Below, one piece after another: positions 53,492 to 64,000 of a stretch of DNA of 64,000 nucleotides. The DNA is from Rhynchopus sp. YZ270_cl-10 (taxonomy: Eukaryota; Euglenozoa; Diplonemea; Diplonemida; Diplonemidae). The position numbers were made by a program, and so were the translations under genes. The stretch's first letter is position 1, and each line of letters begins with the position of its first letter. Where the stretch lies: contig OZ037864.1 in the NCBI GenBank assembly GCA_964035575.1, forward strand, positions 806,001-870,000, in the 5' to 3' direction. Under the pieces are notes generated by a model. The model was not told the DNA's origin. It worked only from the letters and a program-made list of their open reading frames with translations, and ran no database searches.

Positions 53492-56400
53492 ATGCGCTTC
53501 GACCGTGTAGCGATCTTTGAAGACCCGCAGACGAAGCTGAAGCGGTACCGTGAACAGGTTGCAAAGACCGCCGTCACAAATGTGCTGAAGGGGAAGCAGC
53601 CCGCACCACTCATCAGACGACGGCATTCAACGTTATCCACAGACCGTCTTCTTCGCATACCAAAGCGGTACAAGGAAAAGCTTCTGGACCCCATCCCCAC
53701 CGGCACAGCGAACGAAGAGCAGCTCAGCGCAGGCGGTGCCGGGGTGTCTCTTGAGCACATCAGCACTGCAGACCCCGAAGTACTACGTCTTGTTGTCACC
53801 GAGAATGACGGCCAGCTGACATATGCTGACCTTTTCGTCATCATGTCCTTTCTTGCAGGGCATCCTAAGATAGGTGCTTTGTCTGTTGTCGAAGAGCGTG
53901 AAGGGGTCCAGCATTTGACCTGTAAAATTCCACGAACAGCGGTGCAAGGGTTCAATAAAATGCTGCTCAACTTTAGGAATATTACTAGAATTATTGGTCT
54001 CGAGCTTTTGGTCGACCCACAGTCCGCAGCGGACGAACAAAACGCACTCCCCCCACTCCGCACAACGCAGCTCGAAGAGGGCGCCACGTATCTGTGCCAT
54101 ACAAAGGCGTTGGTCAGAGAGAACCTTATTCAGTTCCGTTCCGACCAGAGGCGGGAGATGTCGACCCAGATCAAACACACCTACAATACGTGGCTGTTTC
54201 AACGGACGGAGGAGCGTCGTGGGTTGGTGGCGGAAGAGGAGAGGGGGCGGTGGTGCATAGCGGGGGAGGAGGGGGAGGTGTTTACGAGGATACGGCGTGG
54301 GGCGAGGACGGGGTTGCGGGAGATACAGAGACAGCGGATGGCGGCGGAGCAGAGCCAGGTGTTCTTGGGCATGCGGGTCGAGTTGGAACGACAGGAGACA
54401 CGTTCACGTGATCGTATCCTCGCAGAAGTGCTCATACGTCGTCCTCTCTCGCTCTCATTGCAAGCGGAGCTGCTGCACCGTCTCTACATAAAGGACAGAG
54501 AGGTCAGCAACCGCAACACCCTCATCTATAACTGCAAACGCTCCTGGGGTGACTCAAAGAGCCATGAAGTGCATCGCATGCGAAGAGACAAAGTCGAGCG
54601 CAAAGAGCTTTGGGACCACACCCTCGTCTCGCGCATCACAATCGAAACCCTCTACACACAAGACCTCTCTGCAATAGAACAGCTCTCGGTGCTCTCATGG
54701 CAGCACATCCTGGGGATAGAGGAAGACCGTGTTGTGTTCTACGAAGATGAGTCCTCTGCGCGGTCGTTGTTGGAGCAGGCAGAGACGATGGCGTTTGACT
54801 CGTTTTTGGATACGAGGAGGGAGATCAACAAGCGGATCGAGAGGGAGGCACAGAATGTGTTGGAAAGGTTTATCAAGGCAGAGGGGCGGGGTCGGGTTGC
54901 GATCAATGAGTCGCGGGGTAAAGACTTCGCGGTGTTCCTTGAGCTGCAGGGGCTGTCGAACCATGTTGCATCAGTGTCGGTACGTTTGACGGGACTGTCT
55001 AAGGCAGCGCACAACGTGAGGTCGACACCGCCTCATGCAGTGTTCGTGGACACATCCGACTCGATGCGGCACTACCTCCCCGGGAACGGGCACGTGACAA
55101 CAACACATCTCTTCCCTGCCACAAAGTTCTGTCTCTCGCTTGATGAGCTCTGGAACAATGAATACGCCCTAGTGCGCAAAGAGGAGGAGTTCGTGCGGCA
55201 CCTCGTCAACGGCGCCTTCTCGCTTGTGGGGCGTGAGATGGACAACCTTGCAGCAAAGCATGAGTGGATCAGAACTAACAATGCGTACAAATCCCCCCTC
55301 CCGTCCTTGAGGAAGCAGTTTGATGAGTACAAATGGCTTGTAAAGCGGGAGGTGCTGAGGCAGACGAAGCTGACAATCACCTCCTTCACGATTGTCGTGC
55401 AGTCGATGTGTCTGAACGACTACCGCAAGAAGGAGATTGGGCTGAACCGCTCTGTGGAGGCGCTGGTTGAGAGCGGCAAGATACACCGCAATCGGCTTGC
55501 ACCGAACCGCTTCACTGATGCCTACCGCAGGACACTCAACATGACGCAAGACGCTGAGGACGATGCCTTGAGCCCTCGGAACATTCTTGCACCCGAGTGC
55601 ACAACAGAGTCGGAGGCTTGCCCTGGGAACACAGGCGGTGCCAGCAACGTCTTCCTTGCACAGCAACACCTTGATGATGTGCAAGAGGAGAGCACCGACG
55701 CAACGGATGGGGAACAGCCCCTCCTCGTTGTGACGTCTGCACCCGGCCGCAAGAGGCTGGAGGACGCAAAGGACGAGCTGCGCTGCTCCACTGTGCCCAA
55801 GACACTGCAGAAGGATCGCCTCCTCGAGCGTCTGTTCTACAAAGGCGACGAGGTGCAGTACAACGCACGCCACAGCGGATGGGTCATACACATCAGCGGC
55901 TACGCACCTTCCTCCGTCCTAGGCGACATACACTACCAATGCCTCAACACGGAAACAGAGGTCCCAAACTTCGAAACACAACGCTACAGAATCCTCAAGA
56001 CAACAATCTCCGCGGAAGCAGGTGAGTCCAACGCGTTTGCCTGTCTGCCGAAGACAGTTCTGCTCTCACCACCACGCCTCAGGCTTCTCGAGAAGCGTGG
56101 GGTGCCCTTCCACTTTGGGTCAGGGTCATGCGAGCTCTTCCGGTCCACCTTCCTTAACATGACTATCAGCACTAAAAATGACAACACCCTGTGGGATTCG
56201 CTGTTAGAAGGCAACAAACACGACCCTCGAGCACCCGCCGCCAAGGCACCCCCACCGGTTCATTCCCCGACCAGCCCCACCACAGACGCACCCTTCGGCA
56301 CTGCCGTCACAATGATGAAAACAAGGAAGAAGCTCCAACAACGCCACAAAGAATACATGCACTTTGTTGCTGAAATGACCTCGTCACCCACCGAGGGGCT

Positions 56401-59400
56401 TATCTTCAAGCCCACCTCAGGCATGACGGTGCAGGATAATGGTATGCGCTGTACGCCATCTCCCCCACCTCCAACCTACAGGTTACATCATAGTGAACGA
56501 TACTGTCGTCGGTTGTTTGAAAGAAGGCCACACGGTGTCGGGGTTGAAGGGTGTGGTGGGTGTGACGGTGCATACAGGCGAGCTTGAAATGTCGATAACG
56601 CTGTTGAAGTGCATTGTGTTTGACTCAAAGGGAACTGTCCCAGTGTTGGGCACCAGGGAGATTGTGCTGACGTACACAGACCGTTATGGACATTCCATCA
56701 GCAACCACTCTGTGGACGTTATGCACGAGGATTTGCCAACAGAGTTCAGCCTTCCCGACACACGTTTGTGTTATCATGTGACGTCTGCGACATGTGTCGC
56801 TGCGGATCATGTTCCCTACCTTCCGCCTGGCAACACAATGCTTCCTTTGTTTTACTCATGCAAGATTCATGACCCAGATACAGAAAAGTTTTCTGGTGGG
56901 TTTGTGAGTGTGACCCTACAGAGCGGTGCTTCTGCAAATGACACGCTTTGCGTTGTGCCGAACTTTGGCATCGAAAAGAAGGGGAACGAGATTTACTTCA
57001 AAGGAGCCTTTGTGGGCAAGATGTCGACCTTCTCCCCGCAGAGCTCTCTTCTGAAGAAGGCGCGTGTGCTCAAGCTCTTCAAGAGTGGCCAGCCAGAGGT
57101 GCCACCACAGCGTGGCAAGTCTACCAAAAAGGCGCCAAAGGAGGATACCCGTGAATACTCTGCCTCAGGCAACATCATCTACAACAACGCTACGCTGAAG
57201 CGGTGCAAGTACATCCTCTATGTGCTTCTCTTCATCAGAGTGCTCTCGAAGGGCCTGCTGTCGCGTGTCTACCGTGGGTTGAAGCTGGAGTTTGCATCCG
57301 CCGTCGAGGTGCCTGCAGCGCAAGCCTTCATACGGTGTATCTGCTTCACGACAGTGGGCACCACACAACGGGAAGGTGTGCGGCACATCGAGACTAAGCT
57401 GCAGCTTGGGCAGTCCATCGTGCGCACCATTGTCAGAAATAAGATCACAGAGAAGGTGTCCGACCAGCTGTCGCCCACCTTCAGCAGGGAGATCTCTGTG
57501 AAGGTTGCACCCCCGCTGCTTTCTGTGGTCGGGACGAAGTCTGCGAATACAAGCCAGACACCTACGATGAAGTACCAGGAGGGGAACGGCTATGTGCGCA
57601 TCAGCTCCTTTGATATGGACGAAGGGATTGGGACGTGGGAGAATGGGATGCTGAAGATCACTGTGTGCAACTCGTTTGAGGAGGACGCTTTGACTATTGT
57701 GGAGAAGGATGGCATCAAGCTGGTCAATGTGAAGAATGCACAACGCGTATCTTGTGTGGAGGAGAAGCCACCCGACACACAAACACCACACAGCCCTATG
57801 TCACCAGGAGCAGGCTCACCAGGAGCACTGCAGCAGTCCTCCGACCTCCCTGCACCATCACTGACAATCCGCAACAACGAACTCGAGAACACCCTCGACG
57901 CAAAGCCCTCTCCATCGCCCACCCCAGCACCCGACACACCCGAGGCAGAGGGCGACACCCAAGATGACAGCAAGCCAAAGAACTCCTCCGCCCGCAAGCA
58001 CCTCCAACGCACCTTCAACAAAATCAAAGGCAAGCTGCAGGAGAAGGTCTCCGACCGCATCAACGCACAGAACATGCTGGCAGACCTCCTTGAGGAGGGC
58101 CGGCAGGGGATCAAGGAGGACATGCTGCAGCGTGGGAAGAAGAATGTGCTGATTGAGGGGAAGTTCATTGGGACCCTGGAGCCGTCGGAGCGCAACACCA
58201 TCAAGGTGAAGTTGAATAAGAGCGACATTAAGCGGCGGGATATTTTGCTGCTTCTGCGCAACATTGGGTACAAGAACAAATCATCCTGCCCGCAGACAGA
58301 CTCCCGCATCATATGCTTCACAGTCTACAACGGCGGCGGCTACTCAGGGAGCATGCTCATACAGGTCGACGTAGTGGAGGTGGACAACGTCACATCCGTC
58401 GTCCTCCAGAATGCACAACTCAAATACCGTGCCGTGGCAGACGAGTCAAGCGACCCCTTCCTCATCGCCCCCCTGCACACAGGATTCATACATGACCCAG
58501 ACACAGATTGGTTTGACCTTGGGCATATCACCCTCGAGCTCTTCTCAGGTGGGCATAAAGGTGACTCCTTCCGTCTTCTCACGATGCAACAGCAGGAAAT
58601 GCAAATAAAGCAGAAAAAGAAGCAGTTTTCCGTGAACTCGCATCTCGCCATCGCAGACCCCTCCAAATGCCTCTTCGAGGTGCGTGATAAGTCTCTCGTG
58701 CTTGTTGCCACCGGAAAGACGTTTGGTGTAGTGTCGTACCCCAAGCCAAAAGGGTTTGGAGGGAAGTGTATTCACATTCAGTTCAAAAAGACGAAGGGGG
58801 AGGATATAGTCTCGCGTGAGCTGTTCACGTTTGTGTTGAATAGCATTGCGTATCAGAATGTGGGGTATGCGGAGAAGACGGGGAAGGAGATCAACACGGC
58901 GTTCACCATCAAGGTTGCGGATGGGCAGAACCCTACTGAGGGGCGGAAGCGCTTTACTATTGTGCTGTCATCGCCTTTGGTGCAACTTCCGGGGTTTCAT
59001 GTCATGTTTACTGTCAAAGTGCAGGAGACAATGATGTTGTGGCCGAGCCTTCTGCTCAACACCACGACCCTAGAGAAGGGGAGTGTGATAATCAGGACGC
59101 TGCCTGATTCTTGTGAGAGCGTGATATCGTTTGACACAGCGGCGCTTCACGGTGTGGTGCTGCGTGACTGTGGCCTGTACCAAGGCAACTCGCTGCTCGC
59201 TGTTGTGCCTACCTTGACGCCAACTAACATAGTAATAGACATAGGCCTTTCATGCAAGATATCACCGTTCCAGCTCCAAACCATGCTTCGAGCTCTAGTA
59301 TTCAAATCCTCCCAGCCAGGCTCAGCCAAGGTTGAATTAGTTGTCTCGCTAGGCAAGCGTGGTGATAAACAGCGTGCCTCGCTTTGTACTGCGAAGTTTG

Positions 59401-59426
59401 TCGTTCGATCGGGTGCCGCCACCTAG
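53492..59426 (+). CDS. ~1,964-residue protein with helical N-half and cadherin-like modules
   Basis: Two exons, 53492-56441 and 56482-59426, are joined by a 40-bp intron (GTATGC...CCTACAG) in phase 1, restoring one frame (QDNG^YIIVNDT). The N-terminal half (1-980) is charged and largely helical, with probable coiled coil at about 200-460 (FQRTEERRGLVAEEERGRW, MRVELERQETRSRDRI). The C-terminal half contains at least three modules with the bacterial cadherin-like pattern: (H)DPD-x-x-F-x-G-G-x-V-x-V-x-L...D-x-L at about 1112 and 1653, SSFDMDEGIGTWENG at about 1357, and a strand pair ending in LNSIAYQN...FTIKVADGQNPTEGRKRFTI (about 1740-1800). No signal peptide or membrane helix, so probably intracellular. 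Function unknown; no family name can be given. Confidence 0.8.
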
Positions 59427-59615
59427 TTGTGACGCATTTTTTTTGACGTCGATTTCTATCGAATGTCAAATGAAAGAAAAAGAGTGGAGCTTCTACAGGT
59501 TGTCCACTATTTTCCCGAGCATTTTTTTTATCAACTTTATCAAGTTGGTTGGTCCTGCTTTTGTTTGCCACGTTTATTGCTTACATTTTTATTGTGCGAT
59601 ATGTTTTGTGATCAA

Positions 59616-59665
59616 GGTGACTAATCACAAGAGGCTCAGGTTTATCTTATAAACGTTTCTTTCAG
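59616..59665 (+). repeat. Hairpin repeat ending in a perfect 3'-splice-site-like sequence
   Basis: aggtgactaatcacaagagg then ctcaggtttatcttataaac and gtttctttcag. The terminal TTTCTTTCAG looks exactly like an intron end and is followed directly by the next repeat unit (atgtaaaccacgaaatggat). Confidence 0.7.
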
Positions 59666-59727
59666 ATGTAAACCACGAAATGGATGTAGGACAGCATGGT
59701 CGGGGTGTCCACCCCCCCGGTACAGCC

Positions 59728-59790
59728 GGTCATTGTACCAAGGTACACTGTTCACGAGAAGGCTTTGTATTTCAACTCTACTTTCTTTTC
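59728..59790 (+). repeat. GTACC-type hairpin repeat
   Basis: ttgtaccaaggtacactgtt then cacgagaaggctttgtattt and caactctactttct. Same type as 27106, 51009 and 52436. Confidence 0.7.
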
Positions 59791-60116
59791 GTTTTGCTCC
59801 CAATATTTTGTGGACCTCTGAAACCACCACTCAGTGGGAAAAGTATTGATACAAAGAAAAATGCGTATACAAACAAAGAAAAGAAGAAAAAAAACTGCGA
59901 CCGTTTTGATTCCATTGCCCAATCGACTCCCCAACAGCCCCCTACCCAACTACAGAGAAATACACAACTAACCAACTCGCACTCTTTTTTTATTTCTGCG
60001 TCATATCACATTTTTTAAAACTCTTTTTTTTTATCAGCATTTTTTTTCTCATTTTTTAGTCTTTTTTATTTTATTTTTCTTTCCTTTGAATGGGAATATA
60101 GTCTGTCGTTTCAGCA

Positions 60117-61253
60117 ATGAAAAAAGTTGGGAAATATAAGCTGAAAAAGCAGCTTGGGAAGGGGGCGTTTTCTGTGGTATACAATGGGGTGGACGATGCT
60201 GGGAATGAGGTGGCTGTGAAGATGTGTGAGAAGGCGCAACTCATCCAGAAGGACATGCTTGGTGAACTTGAAAATGAGATTGCAGTTCTCAAAAAAATCA
60301 AATCGAAGCATATTGCCAACCTACACAACGTCGTGCAATCCTCCCGCTACTACTACTTGGTTCTGGACCTCTGCCAGCTTACCCTCTTTCAACTCATCAC
60401 CAATGATCCAATGAAACGTCTCACCCAAGATGTTTCTAGACAATATTTTCAACAACTACTCCTCGCGATTTACAGCTGTCATCAACAAGGAGTGGTGCAT
60501 CGGGATATAAAGCCAGAAAACATTTTGATCACCTCGACAGGGCAGTTGAAGTTGAGCGATTTTGGCTTTGCTTGTCCGGTTGATAAAATTGAAGAAACGC
60601 GTGCACATTGTGGAACAAGGCAGTATCTAGCCCCAGAGGTGTTTCTCAGGAGGTCGCCTGATGTTTTTTTGGATGGGTTTGCGTGCGATGTTTGGTCTTG
60701 TGGTGTGGTGCTGTATGTCATGCTCTGCGGGAGACTCCCTTTTGCTGATCACAACCCTGACGCGCTTCGCAAAAAAATTACGTCATCAGAACTCCGTTTT
60801 CCTGAATACATTTCTCTCGAATCTTGCGAGGTTTTGAAATATGTTTTACAAAAGGATCCTCATACGCGACCTACGGTGTTCCAGATAATGGATGGAACCT
60901 GGTTTAATGTTGGTTTTGATAGACGTGATCTTGAAGGAATCAATGAAGATCTCAGAGCGATGCGCGCTGTTCGCATTGATGTACCTGGAAGGCTTGCAAA
61001 GCATGTGCCCCCAGTGCTTCTTAGCCCTGTGGAAACCCCGCGTGTAGTGGAAAGCTCTTCATATCACCATGGCAGCTCAATAGGAAGCTACGGTCACACA
61101 GTAGGCTGCAGCGGGCAAAGCACGGCCACCTCGCAATGGCCCGCATTTCACAGCTCCCACCGAGGCCTTTCAATGCAGAGTGGGTCCTGCCACTCCACAA
61201 CCCCTTCCTCAGAATATTCATCTCGTATCACCATACCCATCGCTCCGCAATGA
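60117..61253 (+). CDS. CAMK/SNF1-type Ser/Thr protein kinase
   Basis: 378 residues, no intron. All catalytic signatures are intact: glycine loop LGKGAFSVV (13-21), VAVK with Lys35, HRDIKPEN (128-135), DFG (148-150), a CGTRQYLAPEV activation-segment end and DVWSCGVVLYVMLCGRLPF (helix F). The short, simple kinase domain and the tail layout fit the CAMK/CAMKL group (Chk1/SNF1/CIPK-like), but no subfamily domain is visible. The C-terminal ~90 residues are Ser/His-rich and probably disordered. Codon use is less GC-biased at third positions than in DNAJC2 and resembles a moderately expressed gene. A TAG lies 15 bases before the ATG. Confidence 0.92.
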   Translation: MKKVGKYKLKKQLGKGAFSVVYNGVDDAGNEVAVKMCEKAQLIQKDMLGELENEIAVLKKIKSKHIANLHNVVQSSRYYYLVLDLCQLTLFQLITNDPMKRLTQDVSRQYFQQLLLAIYSCHQQGVVHRDIKPENILITSTGQLKLSDFGFACPVDKIEETRAHCGTRQYLAPEVFLRRSPDVFLDGFACDVWSCGVVLYVMLCGRLPFADHNPDALRKKITSSELRFPEYISLESCEVLKYVLQKDPHTRPTVFQIMDGTWFNVGFDRRDLEGINEDLRAMRAVRIDVPGRLAKHVPPVLLSPVETPRVVESSSYHHGSSIGSYGHTVGCSGQSTATSQWPAFHSSHRGLSMQSGSCHSTTPSSEYSSRITIPIAPQ

Positions 61254-61890
61254 AAAATATGGTTTTTTTGGGGGTTTTTCGCGCAAAAATTGCGTAGTAC
61301 ACTAAGGGGGGAAGGGGGGTGGTTAAAACAGTGTTGTTGGTGGTGGGGGGAGGAAGGGGGGGAGGTTCAAAGTAGGTTTCATTTATGTGGTGTGGTTTGT
61401 CTGGCGTGGTTTCTGTATGTCTCTCTCTCTCTCTCGCGGTTCATTTTTTCCCCTTCCTATCTCTTAAGTGCTTCTCGAGGATTTTTGTTTTTTTTTTTTG
61501 TGTCACAAACTTGGGTGAGCGTGTGCAACCTTCCCTCATGAAGATTCAGCAGATGCTATGCTGTCCACACTTACCGCTGTGCCGGTGACATGTTCGGTAG
61601 CACTCCACTAACCTTTTGTTGTGCAAATGATAACTTTCTGCACCCTGAACAAAAAAGGTGCATATATTTTCTTAATTTTGTTAAAAGTTGTGTGCAGCGC
61701 TAATCACTTTCATCTTTTGAATTTTTTTTTCTTCATTTTTTTTTTTTGATAAATTGTTGGAGTAGTGTAGTTGCCTCGGTTGTGTTGCCACAGTTGTGCA
61801 ATCTCCACTTTTTATCTCTGTTTTGACGTCTGTTGAGCACAATAAGCAAGACATCCACACTTACCTGGTACAGTTTTGTGTTTTTCCCCC

Positions 61891-61930
61891 AGGTACCCAA
61901 GCACGAGAGGATTCGGTTCAGCTCATAACA
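61891..61930 (+). repeat. Hairpin repeat, diverged
   Basis: aggtacccaagcacgagagg then attcggttcagctcataac. The loop GCACGAGAGG is intact, one stem arm is changed. Confidence 0.6.
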
Positions 61931-63501
61931 AAAATATTTTTTTAAAATCCTTCCAGCACTGCCCAGTAAAAGGTGGTTAACCCCCCATTCGGAAGGAATA
62001 TATATTTGACAGCGAAATCACCTTAACTTCAACTCTCGGATATTTCACAAAAAGCCCTCTCCCATTAATGCATTCGTGTACTGTAAAATAAATTCCACCC
62101 TCTTCAGGTATTGGGTACAGAACCTCTGTGCATACCAATAACAATAAAAGGCTACTTTCGAGAGTTTGAGGGCGATTTTTTTTCTTTTTTTGCGTCAAAA
62201 ATATCTTCTTTGAAGTACAAAAGCCTTCAACGCTGTGTACAACCTACACCTCCCTGTCGAATTCTCGATGCAATGGAGGGAAAAAAATAACGAATTAAAT
62301 CGGTAGAAATACGTCTGAGTGTAGAGCTAAAAAAATGCGAAACAAAAAAAAGTTTTCAAAATACAACCACACATTTATAAGAGAAAAAAAGTAACATCCT
62401 TCGCTTTTTATACTGTAGTGTACCCACCAAAAAAATACTCCCTGATATCAGCAGAACGTCGATCCTCGCTTTTACCAATGATGAATTACCCTCTATTGAG
62501 ATATACTGTTCATAAAAAAATCAGTGTAGATGTGTATACACACTATGCTAAACAGAGTATTGAAATAAGGGTAGAGAAATCAAAAGGAAAAGAGAAAATA
62601 TAAAAAAACAGCAGGGGAGCAAAAAGCTTTGGGAGAAATATAACAAATGGGGGGGAGAGGGGGGGGAAGCAGGGAGGTGGGAGTTTTTTTTGTTTTCTTC
62701 CCCTACTTACTTTCTCTGCTTTCATCTCTTTCTTTGAGTTTTGAAAGTAGATGAAAAATTAATTTTTCGATCCCCACACACTTACATGGTACAAAAAAAG
62801 CAAGGATTTCCCCCCCTTCCCCCTTCTCTTTGCTTCCAACCTACAAAATTGGAGCATTTTTTTGTGGAAAAAAAATCAGTATTATTGATTACGAAAAACA
62901 TTTTTTCCCCCCTGTGATCTGTGGCCAGAAATTTTGGCCAAAAAAAAAAACCCTCTGGGAAACAGGCCTGATTGAAGGTCTATTTAGACTAGATCCTATT
63001 TTTTTAAAAGGTGGCTGGAGCAGCGAGGCATCGAAATTTTTTTTCTTTTTTTTTCTCCCCCAATTTTTTTGTGTGTTCGATGAGCAATGGAGTGGTGTGC
63101 TTGCGTCTCAAAGAGCGTTTGGTATTATCAACTTCACTTCTGATATTTTTCTTCTGAGTTTTCAGATTTCTAAGCCATTCTTTCGTGTTCATGGTGGCTA
63201 TGCACCGGCTTAGGTTCTTCCTTTTTATTTTTTCCAACACAATAATTTGTACCAATGACAACTCTTGTGACCGACCTTAGAACGGAGCAACGGGGTTCAC
63301 AGAAGTGTTCATCTTGGGAGCAATTTCTGAATGAAAAAAAAAACCCCCCCCCAAACTAACATCTGATGTGTGGGCCCTTGCACAATGCGGGGGTCCCCCT
63401 TCTCCCCCCCTCATCTGTTTCAAAAATAATTTTTCTTCCAAAGCTTTCTGCCCCCAGGCAAGAGATAGCTTCTTGCACTGAGTGGCATTTGCACCAACGT
63501 T

Positions 63502-63595
63502 TAGGTGACTAAACACGAGAGACTTAGGTCCATCTTCCTTTTTCTTTTAGATGCGTATGCAGGCATAGTATGCATCTTTCAACTTTATTGATTTT
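63502..63595 (+). repeat. Two adjacent hairpin repeats
   Basis: The first is ttaggtgactaaacacgaga then gacttaggtccatcttcc, ending CTTTTAG at 63550. The second follows at once, atgcgtatgcaggcatagta then tgcatctttcaacttta. The first member ends in a pyrimidine-AG and abuts the second. Confidence 0.7.
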
Positions 63596-63826
63596 TTTTT
63601 AATCTGCAAAAAAAAAATCCACCAGAGCAACGAGAGTACCAGAGAGAAATGTGTGTTCCAGACACACACCCTACACCCTGACAGTGGAGTTTGCAAAGGT
63701 GATAACCTACCAAAACTTTTTCCATATATTTTTTTCCCTCTCCCATTGGGGAACATCTTTCCTCATACCCTCCCTTGCCTTCCCAGGGTATTCTTGCGAT
63801 AAGAAAAAACGGTGCAGCACACTCTA

Positions 63827-63865
63827 GGGTGGCTACACTAATACAACCAAGTTTCCAAAAAACAG
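63827..63865 (+). repeat. Dispersed repeat E, copy 2
   Basis: gggtggctacactaatacaa then ccaagtttccaaaaaaca. Matches the copy in TIM17-family intron 2 at 51849-51888. Confidence 0.75.
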
Positions 63866-64000
63866 ACAAACCAAGCCTTACATTAACTTAAAGATCTTAC
63901 AAATGCACGTATTCCCGCCTCTTTTATACAACTTGGGGTGGCCCGTGGGCGCGGCTGAAATTGTGTTCTTTTTTTTCGGAGAAAATCACAAGAGGCGCAA

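Larger units (their letters stand above)
59427..60116. other. Spacer with a chain of hairpin repeats
   Basis: A hairpin repeat at 59616, then the 'aaatggatgtaggac' unit and a GTACC-type hairpin to 59790. After that comes AT-rich DNA with T runs ending GGGAATATAG at 60101. Confidence 0.5.
61254..64000. other. Terminal spacer with dispersed repeats
   Basis: No gene recognised on either strand. It contains hairpin repeats at 61891, 63502 and 63550, a GCGTC-type unit at 63098 and repeat E at 63827. Long homopolymers are common. A gene could start beyond the window. Confidence 0.5.

Noticed and set aside
1-64000. Retrovirus-like, Polinton-like or other virus-derived elements
   Set aside because: No reverse transcriptase, integrase, capsid or polymerase signature was seen in any frame; the mobile elements noted are short inverted-repeat DNA elements.

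Overview
The window comes from a nuclear eukaryotic chromosome. Genes are dense, protein-coding and interrupted by GT-AG introns with a uniform GTATG(T/C) donor and an (A/C)AG acceptor; all three standard stop codons are used. No rRNA, tRNA, CRISPR array or bacterial operon signal was found. Gene content (two CH+GAS2 cytoskeletal proteins, an LRRC43-like leucine-rich repeat protein, zuotin/DNAJC2 with SANT domains, TRM13, a TIM17/22/23 protein, a GPR180/TMEM145-like receptor, a five-C2-domain protein) fits a free-living, probably flagellated protist. Every well-supported gene lies on the + strand, and almost all have a pyrimidine tract ending in CAG/TAG 12-30 bases before the ATG. That fits spliced-leader trans-splicing of co-directional transcripts, as in Euglenozoa or dinoflagellate relatives, but the lineage is inferred, not proven.

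Layout. Bases 1-9,100 are repeat-dominated and subtelomere-like: about 108 copies of a 28-bp minisatellite, two long 8-bp satellites, large inverted repeats and no convincing gene. From 9.1 to 22.4 kb lie two CH-GAS2 paralogues, separated by a 7-kb nest of inverted-repeat elements, further satellites and a G-rich ORF-poor stretch. The second paralogue carries a 2.4-kb intron that holds two inverted-repeat elements and a possible antisense gene. From 22.4 to 27.5 kb there is a gene-poor spacer full of short hairpin repeats. From 27.5 to 61.3 kb lies a co-directional gene row: SR-rich protein, secreted Cys-repeat protein, five-C2 protein, small membrane protein, dienelactone hydrolase, TRM13, LRRC43-like protein, a small protein, GPR180-like receptor, DNAJC2, TIM17-family protein, a ~1,960-residue protein with cadherin-like modules, and a CAMK-type kinase. 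From 61.3 kb to the end is spacer with more hairpin repeats.

The most unusual feature is a family of short dispersed hairpins whose stem sequences change while the loop (core ACGAGAGG) and a 3' TTCATCTTA/pyrimidine tail stay constant. Members sit between genes and inside spliced introns, so they look like introner-type or transcribed structured elements. Other notable points are a 93-bp module with a 12-codon upstream ORF before two unrelated genes, a paralogous empty site that marks a 1.07-kb inverted-repeat element, and an apparent gene-conversion tract between the CH-GAS2 paralogues.
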